A stretch of 48,128 nucleotides of DNA, from contig JAISZB010000192.1 in assembly GCA_031269465.1 (NCBI GenBank), positions 1 through 48,128 on the forward strand, read 5' to 3'. Under the pieces are notes generated by a model. That model had not been told where the DNA came from, did no database searches, and saw nothing but the letters and a program-made list of their open reading frames with translations. This DNA is from Clostridiales bacterium (GTDB lineage: Bacteria > Bacillota > Clostridia > Lachnospirales > WQUN01). Positions 34,712-42,626 of this stretch are shown piece by piece. A program made the position numbers and the translations under genes. Within the stretch, counting starts at the first letter, position 1, and each line of letters opens with the position of its first letter.

Positions 34712-35394
34712 AAGTTTTGATAGTGGATGATGAACAGCGAATATCTGAACTCATATCTATGTATTTAAACAAAGAAGGCTACGAAACTAAGGAGATCTAC
34801 GATGGAGGCAAGGCTCTGGAGGCATTCGCCTCCTTTAAGCCGGATTTGGTCGTGCTGGATTTGATGCTTCCGGGGAAGGACGGGTATCAAATTTGCAGTG
34901 AGATCAGAAAAACAAGCATGGTTCCAATCATAATGCTCACTGCCAAAGGAGAAACATTCGATAAAGTTTTAGGACTCGAACTCGGCGCTGACGACTACAT
35001 GGTAAAGCCATTTGAAAGCAAAGAGCTTGTCGCCCGCATAAAGGCAGTCCTGCGCCGCTATGAAAACATGGAGAAGCCGAAGGATCCGGAGGCTTCAAAG
35101 CAGATAAGCCTTCCAAACCTCACAATAAACCAATCCACCTACACTGTGACGTATCATGGAAAAGAGCTGGAACTCCCCCCTAAGGAATTTGAGCTGCTCT
35201 TGTTCCTCGCCTCCCATCCGAACCAAGTATTTTCAAGAGAGCAGCTTATAGAGCGCATCTGGGGCTACGAGTTCATGGGCGACACCCGAACGGTAGATGT
35301 GCATGTCAAGAGGCTCCGAGAAAAAATGCAGTATAAGGATGTATGGAATCTTAAAACCATTTGGAGTGTCGGCTACAAGCTAGAAATTAAGTAA
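34708..35394 (+). CDS. OmpR/PhoB-family response regulator without an adjacent sensor kinase
   Basis: 228 aa. The receiver domain has Asp7/Asp8, phospho-acceptor Asp51 (VVLDLMLPG), Thr78 and Lys100 (YMVKPFE). The C-terminal winged helix covers about 128-228 (PPKEFELLLFLASHPNQVFS, TVDVHVKRLREKMQ, IWSVGYKLE). All signature residues are intact, so it should be phosphorylated. The expected kinase gene is absent: a terminator follows directly and the next gene is on the other strand. Its gene overlaps the pseudouridine synthase gene by 4 bases. Confidence 0.94.
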   Translation: MKVLIVDDEQRISELISMYLNKEGYETKEIYDGGKALEAFASFKPDLVVLDLMLPGKDGYQICSEIRKTSMVPIIMLTAKGETFDKVLGLELGADDYMVKPFESKELVARIKAVLRRYENMEKPKDPEASKQISLPNLTINQSTYTVTYHGKELELPPKEFELLLFLASHPNQVFSREQLIERIWGYEFMGDTRTVDVHVKRLREKMQYKDVWNLKTIWSVGYKLEIK

Positions 35395-35424
35395 CGGCTC
35401 AGCTTGGACATGAAACCTTTGAAA

Positions 35425-35464
35425 CAAAGCCCGGAAGCTAATGCGTCCGGGCTTTGCTTTTTTT
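35425..35464. terminator. Bidirectional terminator between the response regulator and metY
   Basis: CAAAGCCCGGA and TCCGGGCTTTG form an 11-bp perfect stem, followed by CTTTTTTT on the plus strand. On the minus strand it ends in a weaker T-rich tail, so it can serve metY too. Confidence 0.9.
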
Positions 35465-35491
35465 CTATAGCATCATTGGGGCAGGCGGGTT

Positions 35492-36772
35492 CTATTCAAA
35501 CGCCTGCTCGAGATCCCAGATGATGTCCTCTATATGCTCCGTGCCAATTGAAAGCCTAATTGTGTTCGGTTTGATTCCGGCTTCAAGAAGCTCAGGACCC
35601 TCAAGCTGGGAATGGGTTGTGCTTGCCGGATGAATTGCAAGCGATTTTACATCCGCGACATTTGCCAGCTGCGAGAATATCTTCAGCCTGTCGATATAAT
35701 TTCTGGCGTCTTTGTCGTCGCCTTTTATTTCGAATGTGAAAATTGACGCGGCGCCTTTTGGGAAGTATCTGTCATAGAGTTCCTTGTACCCGCTCTCAGG
35801 AAGTGACGGATGGTTTACACTTTCCACATTTGGATGCTTCTTTAGGAAGTCTATGACTTTTACAGTGTTTTCAACATGCCGCTCAATGCGAAGAGACAGA
35901 GTCTCAAGCCCTTGCAAGAACAAGAAAGAGTTGAACGGGCTTAATGCCGCCCCCTGATCCCTAAGATGAATGACTCTGGCGCTTGTAATGTATGCGGACG
36001 CGCCAACGGCGTCAGTGAAGACTACGTTGTGGTAGCTCGGATTAGGCTTTGACAGTCCGGGGAATTTGCCGCTTGCCGCCCAGTCGAATTTCCCGCCGTC
36101 TACAATGACTCCCCCTATGGATGTTCCATGGCCGCCGATGAACTTGGTAGCCGAATGAACCACTATGTCGGCGCCGAGCTCTATTGGCTTGATTAGAACC
36201 GGAGTGGCAAATGTGTTGTCCACTATCAGAGGTATGCCGAAAGCGTGAACTGCCTCTGACAGGGCTTCAATGTCTATGATGCTGGAGTTGGGATTTCCAA
36301 GGCTTTCAATGTAAACCGCCTTGGTATTAGGCTTTATAGCCTTTACATATCCCTCGATGTCGTCTGGATCCACAAAGGTCGTCTCAATGCCGAAATCGGG
36401 AAATGTATGGGCGAAGAGGTTGTACGTGCCGCCATAAAGAGTTTTCGCGGCAATTATATGATCTCCCGCATGCGCAATGTTTTCGACAGCGTAAGTGGTA
36501 GCCGCCGCTCCGGAAGCCAAGCCCAAAGCGGCGATGCCTCCTTCTAGCGCGGCTATTCTCTTTTCGAAGACGTCTGTAGTCGGATTCATTATCCTGGTGT
36601 AGATATTTCCCGATTCTGTGAGGCCGAACCTGGCCGCTGCGCTGTCGGCGCTGGGGAACACGTAGGATGTTGTCTGGTAAATGGGAACAGCTCTAGCGTC
36701 AGTGGCCGGATCCGGCTGTTCCTGGCCTGCATGCACCTGCAGCGTTTCAAATTTGTACTTTCTGTCTCCCAT
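35492..36772 (-). CDS. metY: O-acetylhomoserine sulfhydrylase (aminocarboxypropyltransferase)
   Basis: 426 aa, the usual MetY length. The N-terminus FETLQVHAGQEQPDPATDAR is followed by VPIYQTTSYVF, and by YTRIMNPTTDVFEKRIAALE. The PLP lysine lies in VVHSATKFIGGHGTS. The C-terminal part reads HPASTTHSQL and IRLSIGTEHIEDIIWDLEQA. It makes homocysteine (or cysteine homologues) from O-acetylhomoserine and sulfide. No clear ribosome site precedes the ATG (GCGAAAAAGATC), and a long structured leader separates it from its promoter, suggesting regulation in the leader. Confidence 0.95.
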   Translation of the reverse strand: MGDRKYKFETLQVHAGQEQPDPATDARAVPIYQTTSYVFPSADSAAARFGLTESGNIYTRIMNPTTDVFEKRIAALEGGIAALGLASGAAATTYAVENIAHAGDHIIAAKTLYGGTYNLFAHTFPDFGIETTFVDPDDIEGYVKAIKPNTKAVYIESLGNPNSSIIDIEALSEAVHAFGIPLIVDNTFATPVLIKPIELGADIVVHSATKFIGGHGTSIGGVIVDGGKFDWAASGKFPGLSKPNPSYHNVVFTDAVGASAYITSARVIHLRDQGAALSPFNSFLFLQGLETLSLRIERHVENTVKVIDFLKKHPNVESVNHPSLPESGYKELYDRYFPKGAASIFTFEIKGDDKDARNYIDRLKIFSQLANVADVKSLAIHPASTTHSQLEGPELLEAGIKPNTIRLSIGTEHIEDIIWDLEQAFE

Positions 36773-36966
36773 GATCTTTTTCGCTGCCGAAAGCCATTAA
36801 TGCGCAAATGATAATGCAATTGCGCATTGCCGCTTCTCTGTGGCTTGAATCGTCCCTTCAAGCAAGGCAGCTTGCTCCTCTCTGTCAGCATTAATCTGGC
36901 ATTGGTCATTGTTTAATCATATATGTTTTATATAGATATTTTATATCATTCCTTTATGATTGTCAA
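36773..36966 (-). promoter_or_regulatory. metY promoter and structured 5' leader
   Basis: On the minus strand TTGACA (36966-36961) and TAAAAT (36943-36938) are 17 bp apart. The leader of roughly 155 bases contains GCAAG-CTGC-CTTGC, an overlapping CTTGAA...TTCAAG stem, and a perfect AATGCGCA...TGCGCATT stem nearer the start codon. The SAM-I riboswitch core, a T-box TGGNACC sequence and a terminator U-run are not present. It may be a new regulatory RNA or simply a structured leader. Confidence 0.5.
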
Positions 36967-37234
36967 TAAATATTTCTTGCCAGATACGAAAGATTATAAC
37001 TCTGAAACTGAAAAAGAGCAAAGCATTTATGAAAAAGGACTAACAGATGTGCAGCCAAGCACTTTAGAGCGCGAAAAGTAAACACACCTCCGACACTCTA
37101 CGACACTCTGAACGCAATGCGCTATAACCCTCATAAATCCAAAATTACAAACTTGAAACTCGAGGAGCAAACACTACTATTCGCTCAGGAAATATAATTA
37201 CTGCTTGCTAGGGCTCGCAGATAAGGTGAGTCAA

Positions 37235-37375
37235 ATGTACAGCGACTTCACTGAGCTTAATACAAATAGCAAGGCTGTTCAGAAATGTATCGACAAGCTG
37301 AAAGAGCATTTGCTTCAGAGCGAGAATTACAATCAGTATAGCAAAATCGCGTCGCAGTATGACGCATCCATTTAG
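37235..37375 (+). CDS. Possible 46-aa protein or N-terminal gene fragment
   Basis: The ATG follows AAGGTGAG by six bases. The product starts MYSDFTELNTNSKAVQKCID and ends SKIASQYDASI; one long amphipathic helix is likely (KCIDKLKEHLLQSENYNQ). The stop comes 22 bases before a family A element, so the gene may have lost its 3' part. The family is not recognised. Confidence 0.4.
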   Translation: MYSDFTELNTNSKAVQKCIDKLKEHLLQSENYNQYSKIASQYDASI

Positions 37376-37399
37376 CCTTCGAAACTACAGTATAATGTA

Positions 37400-37505
37400 T
37401 ACTGCTTTTCATCAAATGTTTCTTTTCTGGATCTTGATTATCCATTGAATGGTACGAAATGCCGATACCGGCATTTTGCCGGGTAATTGACGGATCCAAG
37501 GCGAA
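37400..37505. mobile_element. Family A element, right arm damaged (copy A8)
   Basis: TA (37398-37399), then TACTGCTTTTCATCAAATG, TCTGGATCTTGATTATCCAT and GGTACGAAATGCCGATACCG. The right half is short and diverged (GGGTAATTGACGGATCCAAG), with no clear terminal repeat. Confidence 0.65.
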
Positions 37506-37649
37506 AGGTAAGACCCGCCACCACAGCCGTCATTTTCAGGGGATGCCGCACTTTTGTCGGCTTCGCCTCCTTCGTAAAGCGAACGGAGCCTGGCTGAAGC
37601 AGCGCGGCGCCAGCTGTGGGGTATAACTTAGTGCGTCAATAAATTAATA

Positions 37650-37680
37650 AAGGACTATTGGCGAATACCTAATAGTCCTT
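37650..37680 (-). terminator. Perfect inverted repeat, probable terminator for leftward genes
   Basis: AAGGACTATT and AATAGTCCTT form a perfect 10-bp stem around an 11-base loop. On the minus strand it is followed by TATTAATTTATT, a T-rich but not continuous tract. The decayed minus-strand genes at 37.7-38.3 kb end just before it. Confidence 0.5.
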
Positions 37681-37698
37681 GCACAATTCAGTTTATCA

Positions 37699-37913
37699 TG
37701 CCGTTTTAAGACATTCAATTACAATTCTTGAAATGTACTCTGCTATAGATAAAGATTTTTTAACAGAATTATACTTAATAACATTAATAATGTCATCTGG
37801 AAGTTCAATGTTTTAAGTAACAATTCGTTTTGTGCGGCTTCTACAACATATTTTGCCTTATCAGGCATTTCTCCCTGACCTTTTTTCCAAATAACATCTA
37901 CTGACTCACTCAT
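37699..37913 (-). pseudogene. Small antitoxin-like gene with a frameshift
   Basis: From an ATG after GGAGGCATTGTA the frame reads MSESVDVIWKKGQGEMPDKA then KYVVEAAQNEL. A shift into another frame then gives IELPDDIINVIKYNSVKKSL with SIAEYISRIVIECLKTA and a stop. The second half looks like a small helical DNA-binding or antitoxin-type protein. One indel near 37815 explains the break. The exact family is not recognised. Confidence 0.45.
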
Positions 37914-38026
37914 TACAATGCCTCCTTCAGAATCTTCTCATGTTTTTGTGTCATTAAATCGGCATGGATAACATTTATTCCTCCACTTGTGCTTGTATCT
38001 GTTTATAACCTCAAGCTCTCTAGCTT

Positions 38027-38302
38027 TTAGTCATATCCTAAAACTAGTAATTTCTCTGGGTCTTCCCTTAACTCTGCTATGACAGTAGGTTCGGCAATTA
38101 CGGCAAGCATGTCATTATCGGATATACCGATTTTCGGGCAGAAGGAAGAATGGTCATTATCGTTGCCTCCAAATAAGATTTTATGCATTAAGAGAATTTT
38201 ATCACTTATCCTTTCGATTTGCAATGCAGAGTTATATTTACTAATGGTTAGTCGTTTTAAGCAAACCTTCGTCGCTTCTATCTCTGGAATATGCTTTTCC
38301 AA
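38027..38302 (-). pseudogene. Decayed gene of unknown function
   Basis: A 91-residue minus-strand frame with a TTG start and no ribosome site: EIEATKVCLKRLTISKYNSA, RISDKILLMHKILFGGNDND, AVIAEPTVIAELREDPEKLL. The composition is protein-like and the frame stays open a few codons further upstream, so it is probably the remaining middle or end of a longer gene. It lies upstream of the frameshifted small gene in the same orientation. Its family is not recognised. Confidence 0.35.
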
Positions 38303-38630
38303 TCCAAAATAGAAAAAGAGCTGAATGCATTAAAAAAATCTTCTTTAGGACCTCTAAATCGAGATAGTTATGGCATCTGTAGAGCTTATGTTAAGGACGT
38401 TAAACTGTCATGTGTTATAAGGGATTGTTAGCAGAAATTCAATCATTTTATTATATAGACGCAATTAGACGCATAAAGCTACTAAATGAGCTTCATATGG
38501 AGTTTATATGGAACTTTCCTATGCTCACCAGTGTATAATGCATCAAAGCTTCATTTGAGCTTATGAGCGCTTTCGGAAATTCAGACATGCTGTGAAGAAT
38601 TGGAGCATAAGATTAAAGGAGGAGTCATTA
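38303..38630. other. Intergenic AT-rich region upstream of feoA
   Basis: No gene is supported. AAAGGAGG at 38615-38622 is the feoA ribosome site. No clear Fur box or promoter hexamer pair could be assigned. Confidence 0.45.
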
Positions 38631-38867
38631 ATGCGAAACTATACTCTCGACATGATCAAATGCGGGAAGACTGCTGTAGTGAAATCCCTGTCGAGCAAAG
38701 GGGCTATTAGGCGGCGCTTGCTGGATCTCGGCATTACTCCTAAAACCGAAGTAATGGTGCGAAAGGTTGCTCCTCTAGGAGATCCTATAGAGATTTATTT
38801 GCGGGGATATGAACTGGCAATCCGGCTTGAGGACGCTAAAACGATAGTCGTGGACTGCGTATGCTGA
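38631..38867 (+). CDS. feoA: Ferrous iron transport accessory protein FeoA
   Basis: 78 aa from the ATG eight bases after AAAGGAGG. The FeoA/SH3-like core is evident: CGKTAVVKSLSSKGAIRRRL, LDLGITPKTEVMVRKVAPLG and DPIEIYLRGYELAIRLEDAK. It is a cytosolic partner of FeoB. The last codons, GTA TGC TGA, coincide with the start of a family B-type repeat (TATGCTGATTTGAAGTCAA), so the repeat appears to provide the stop codon. feoB follows after 388 bp instead of the usual short gap. Confidence 0.9.
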   Translation: MRNYTLDMIKCGKTAVVKSLSSKGAIRRRLLDLGITPKTEVMVRKVAPLGDPIEIYLRGYELAIRLEDAKTIVVDCVC

Positions 38868-39185
38868 TTTGAAGTCAAATGCAGTGATCTTGAGCGAAAA
38901 CCAGTATGACTGGAATCTGAATCGGCATATTAAGCCAGCGTTAAATCCAGACGTATTATGGCCGTTCTGACGATTTGCAGTCATGCTGATTTTATAGCTT
39001 GATTATATAGCGAGAGCGAAATGACGATATCAATCGCACCTTGAAAGTGGACAATCAAGCTCCAAAATCGGTGCAATTGACTGCAACTCGGGCTGTTTTG
39101 AAGTTTGTCTGTCCGCCTTCACGCTGCAGCTTCAAGCTCCAAAACAAGAAATTCATATGCAAACCAGCATCGCATAATGGCGCGT
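38868..39185. mobile_element. Cluster of family B copies and arms between feoA and feoB (including B4)
   Basis: A short copy begins at the feoA stop: TGCTGATTTGAAGTCAAATG to GAGCGAAAACCAGTATG (38868-38910). A longer one spans about 38966-39092, with GACGATTTGCAGTCATGCTG, AGCTTGATTATATAGCGAGA, GCGAAATGACGATATCAATC, AATCAAGCTCCAAAATCGG and GCAATTGACTGCAACTCG. A third arm at about 39129-39170 reads TTCAAGCTCCAAAACAAGAA and TTCATATGCAAACCAGCAT. All are non-coding. Confidence 0.7.
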
Positions 39186-39255
39186 TAAGGCCGCGTTATT
39201 CTAATCGAAAGGAGAGGCTCGCATCTAGCTTGCGGGATGCGGCGCAGATTGACTT

Positions 39256-41247
39256 ATGACGATAGCATTGGCAGGCAATCAGAATTCTGGCAAAACGACT
39301 CTGTTCAACTTGCTTACAGGTTCCAATCAGCATGTAGGAAACTTCCCTGGAGTAACTGTGGAGAGGAAGATAGGCGCGCTTAAGGCTCACAGGGGGATTG
39401 CAATTGCGGACTTGCCCGGCATATACTCGCTTTCCCCCTTCACCCAGGAAGAGAGGGTTGCCCGCGACTGCTTGCTTAATAACAAGCCTGACGGAATTAT
39501 AAATATCGTAGACGCCACAAATATGGAAAGAGGGCTTTATCTCTCGCTTCAACTGATAGAGCTGGGAATCCCCATGGTCATAGCCCTCAATATGATGGAT
39601 GAGCTGGAAGCAAGCGGAGGCGCCGTTAATTCCGACAAATTGTCGCAATTGCTGCGTGTACCTGTCGCGCCCATTTCAGCTCTTAAAAATGAAGGCGTTG
39701 AAAAGCTGCTGATCATGATGCTGGATGCGGTTGAAAGCGGCGATAAGCCTAAAAGCCTGGATTTTTACGCAGGCCCAATTCGCAGGGCGATGGCAAGCGC
39801 GTCTCTCGCCACTGACGGGCGCGCCAGCGCTTTGGACATTCCCGTCGGCTTCGCAGCCTCCAAAATAATTGAAGGCGACGAGGAACTGATTTCAAAGCTA
39901 GGCCTGTCAGAGAAAGAGATGAGAATTCTAAACGGCGCCATACGGAAGTTGGAGGATGAGTCGAAAACGGATAGAGACGCCGCCCTGGCTGACGCGCGAT
40001 ATGCGTTCATAGAAAAAATATGCTCTGAGTCAGTGGTGAAGAGCAAAGATACAAAGGCTTTGTCGAGATCCATTCTTATAGACAAGCTATTGACTCACAA
40101 GGCTCTCTCACTCCCCATATTCTTTTGCATCATGCTCTTTGTGTTTTGGATTAGCTTCAACATGCTGGGCAATAGGTTGAATGGCATCGCTTCCCTGGCA
40201 ATCAGGCATTTCTCATTATCAGTCGACAGTCTTCTTTACAAGCTCGATGTTAACCCAATCATTCATTCGCTTGTTGTAGACGGCGCTTTGGCAGGCATTG
40301 GGAGCGTACTGTCTTTTCTTCCAACCATAGCCGTTTTGTTTTTCTGCCTCTCGCTCCTGGAAGACAGCGGCTACATGGCTCGAATAACGTTTGTGATGGA
40401 TCGCTTGCTGAGGAGAATCGGTCTTTCCGGCAGATCCATCGTACCGCTCCTAATAGGGTTCGGTTGCTCGGTACCCGCCATAATGTCCGCTAGAACCCTG
40501 GGAAGCGAGTCAGAGCGGCGAATGGCTGTCCAGCTCATTCCATTCATTTCCTGCAGCGCGAAGCTTCCGATATACGCCGTCTTTATATCAGCGTTCTTTG
40601 CGGAGCGTACGGCAGGCGTAATGTTTATTCTGTATGCTGCGGGCATTCTTTCCGGAATATTGTATGCCTTCTTGCGGAACAGGCTCGGCCTTTCAGGCAA
40701 GTCTTCGCCCTTTGTTATGGAGCTTCCCCCATACAGGATGCCTTCTGCTAAAAACACCGGCCTTTTGGTATGGGATAAGACGAGGGATTTCCTTTATAGG
40801 GCTTTTACTATAATCTTCCTTTCATCAGTAGTCGTCTGGTTTTTACAGGCGTTCGACTTCAGGCTCAATCCTGTGTCGGACAGCGAAAACAGCATGCTGG
40901 CATCAATAGGCAAGCTTATCAGTCCCATTTTCGCTCCTCTAGGCTTTGAAGACTGGCGCGCTTCCACAGCCCTTATAGCTGGCTTTACCGCAAAGGAAGC
41001 GGTTGTAAGCTCTCTTGGAGTTCTCGCGGGTGAAGGCGGAATTAGAGGCATATTCACTCCCCAAGCAGCGTTTTCATTCCTTCTCTTCACTCTTTTATAT
41101 ACGCCGTGCGTCGCTGCGATTGCAATGGCGAGGAAAGAATTGGGCTCTGCCGCCGCAGCTGCGAAGCTTGTGGCGTTTCAAACCACTGCAGCCTATTTTA
41201 TGGCGTTCCTATTCTTCCAAAGTTGCAAGCTTTTCTGGCCATTATGA
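39256..41247 (+). CDS. feoB: Ferrous iron transporter FeoB
   Basis: 663 aa. The N-terminal GTPase has G1 GNQNSGKTT (7-15), G3 DLPG (52-55) and G4 NMMD (112-115). A helical GDI-like region follows to about 285. The membrane part has two Gate motifs: LLIGFGCSVPAIMSARTLGS, and the second with TALIAGFTAKEAVVSSLGV. It imports Fe(II), powered or gated by GTP. The ribosome site before the ATG is weak; GGAGAGG is some 40 bases upstream. Displacement from feoA by repeats may affect coupling. Confidence 0.95.
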   Translation: MTIALAGNQNSGKTTLFNLLTGSNQHVGNFPGVTVERKIGALKAHRGIAIADLPGIYSLSPFTQEERVARDCLLNNKPDGIINIVDATNMERGLYLSLQLIELGIPMVIALNMMDELEASGGAVNSDKLSQLLRVPVAPISALKNEGVEKLLIMMLDAVESGDKPKSLDFYAGPIRRAMASASLATDGRASALDIPVGFAASKIIEGDEELISKLGLSEKEMRILNGAIRKLEDESKTDRDAALADARYAFIEKICSESVVKSKDTKALSRSILIDKLLTHKALSLPIFFCIMLFVFWISFNMLGNRLNGIASLAIRHFSLSVDSLLYKLDVNPIIHSLVVDGALAGIGSVLSFLPTIAVLFFCLSLLEDSGYMARITFVMDRLLRRIGLSGRSIVPLLIGFGCSVPAIMSARTLGSESERRMAVQLIPFISCSAKLPIYAVFISAFFAERTAGVMFILYAAGILSGILYAFLRNRLGLSGKSSPFVMELPPYRMPSAKNTGLLVWDKTRDFLYRAFTIIFLSSVVVWFLQAFDFRLNPVSDSENSMLASIGKLISPIFAPLGFEDWRASTALIAGFTAKEAVVSSLGVLAGEGGIRGIFTPQAAFSFLLFTLLYTPCVAAIAMARKELGSAAAAAKLVAFQTTAAYFMAFLFFQSCKLFWPL

Positions 41248-41284
41248 CTAAATACTTGAATATCCTGGCAATCAACTCAATATA

Positions 41285-41636
41285 CTGATTGGACGTAATA
41301 TTTTATGCAGGCATTAGAAGCTGTACATTTGACTGCAATCTCTATTTTCCACTTTCAAGGTGCGAAATGCCGATATAGCCTTTAGAACTCGCAGGCAGTC
41401 AAATCCAAAACAGGAAGTTTAAATCATTGTATAGGCGCTATTGAAAATTAGAATTTACAATGCCCTGTTGATTTTATCGGCAACTTGTAATAGACTTATA
41501 ATGTTTAGATTTATTGATCATCCATAATGCGCAATATTAATTGCAGAATAGCATTAAAGCTCGCCTATTTTGGAAATTGTCTCTATAGTAAGTAATAGTA
41601 AGCGCGAAATGCATATATCGGCATTTCAAGCCTTGA
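41285..41636. repeat. Decayed family A/B fragments downstream of feoB
   Basis: TATACTGATTGGACGTAATA, GCTGTACATTTGACTGCAAT, AAGGTGCGAAATGCCGATAT and GCGCGAAATGCATATATCGG are arms and centres of both families in disordered array. No gene is visible. Confidence 0.5.
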
Positions 41637-41638
41637 TA

Positions 41639-41768
41639 TACTGATTTTCGTATGAAATAGCCTTTTTTTGGAGCTTGATTATACAGCGAGTGCATAATGC
41701 CGAGATCCGCATTTCGCACCACTCAATGGTTTAATCAAGCTCCGAAAAAGGAACATTGGAAATCAGTA
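41639..41768. mobile_element. Family A palindromic element, well preserved (copy A9)
   Basis: 130 bp between TA (41637-41638) and TA (41769-41770). Ends TACTGATTTTCGTATG and GAAATCAGTA; inner arms CCTTTTTTTGGAGCTTGATT and TTAATCAAGCTCCGAAAAAG; centre GAGTGCATAATGCCGAGATC then CGCATTTCGCACCACTCAAT. It is oriented opposite to copy A1. Confidence 0.88.
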
Positions 41769-41770
41769 TA

Positions 41771-42061
41771 GAGATGAAGCTTCAAAATCGGTACATTTTC
41801 GCCTATCGTCATATGAATTGGAAAGTTCCGATTGCGAAGGAAGTCAGGAGAAAGAGTCAGAAGAAAATCCGCCAGATATCGGAGCATACGCTGCATCATT
41901 CATGCGCCTTTGGCGGCCATAGAATTTCAATGGTTTCACGCCTGATTATCCATTTTTGTTAACATGCTGATTCAGAGCCAAAATCGGAACTATCAATGCA
42001 AATCCTTATAGCAATAGCGAGTTGTAAATAGAAATCAGGGAATAATAATAACTCGTTTGGG
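41771..42061. other. Intergenic region with family B arms upstream of the flavodoxin gene
   Basis: A family B arm (GCTTCAAAATCGGTACATTT) directly follows copy A9, and another lies at about 41964-42010 (CATGCTGATTCAGAGCCAAA, ATCGGAACTATCAATGCAAA). A short frame at 41756-41962 starts in the element and has no ribosome site. Just beyond, GTCCTTTAAGGAC (42064-42076) is a small palindrome upstream of the flavodoxin ribosome site. Confidence 0.45.
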
Positions 42062-42103
42062 TTGTCCTTTAAGGACTCCATACAATACAAGGAAGGTGAT
42101 TTT

Positions 42104-42517
42104 ATGAAAGTGGCGGTGCGTTACTTCAGCCGTTCAGGAAACACAAAGAAGCTTGCTGACGCCATAGCGAAATCTGTGAAAGTGGCTTCCCAAAGTATAG
42201 CCGAGCCTTTTAACCAACCTGTTGACATGCTGTTTCTTGGAGGATCTGTACACGGATTCGGAATAGACAGCGAGCTTAAGCAGTTCATAGCAAGCCTTTC
42301 ATCTGAAAAAGTGAAAAAAGTAGTTGTTTTCAGCACTACCGCAGTAGTCAAATCCGCTTATCCATACATAAAGAAATTATTGGATGACAAGGGAATATCT
42401 GTTTCTGATCAGGAATTCCACTGCAGAGGAAAATTCTCTATTCTTCATAAGGATAGGCCTAACGACAAAGATTGTATGGATGCGGCCATTTTCGCGAAAA
42501 AGCTCATAAGAGCTTAA
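42104..42517 (+). CDS. Short flavodoxin-like protein
   Basis: 137 aa from the ATG five bases after AAGGAAGGTG. The FMN phosphate loop is RYFSRSGNTKKLADAIA (residues 5-21), a variant of T/S-x-T-G-x-T. The second strand and loop read VDMLFLGGSVHGFGI, then VKKVVVFSTTAVVKSAY. The C-terminus has a Cys (FHCRGKFSILHKDRPNDKD). It should bind FMN and carry electrons in the cytosol. It is monocistronic between repeats and an inverted repeat. Confidence 0.85.
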   Translation: MKVAVRYFSRSGNTKKLADAIAKSVKVASQSIAEPFNQPVDMLFLGGSVHGFGIDSELKQFIASLSSEKVKKVVVFSTTAVVKSAYPYIKKLLDDKGISVSDQEFHCRGKFSILHKDRPNDKDCMDAAIFAKKLIRA

Positions 42518-42528
42518 GCAACGAGACA

Positions 42529-42566
42529 TTTTGCAGTTGATGGACATTGGGCCGTCAACTGCAAAA
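42529..42566. terminator. Perfect 12-bp inverted repeat after the flavodoxin gene
   Basis: TTTTGCAGTTGA and TCAACTGCAAAA pair perfectly around a 14-base loop, 12 bases after the stop. The T-run lies in the stem rather than after it, so termination could occur but efficiency is uncertain. Confidence 0.55.
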
Positions 42567-42626
42567 TTAAAAAACGCTTTGCCAGCTATGACTAATTAAC
42601 CTGCGCTGCTCTCCACACTAGAAGAG

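Noticed and set aside
36773..36940. SAM-I riboswitch or T-box upstream of metY
   Set aside because: The conserved core sequences of both classes are absent, as is a terminator U-run; kept only as an unclassified leader.
36956..37081. 41-aa plus-strand frame (YNSETEKEQSIYEKGLTD)
   Set aside because: It overlaps the metY promoter on the other strand and has no ribosome site; possibly the tail of a lost gene.
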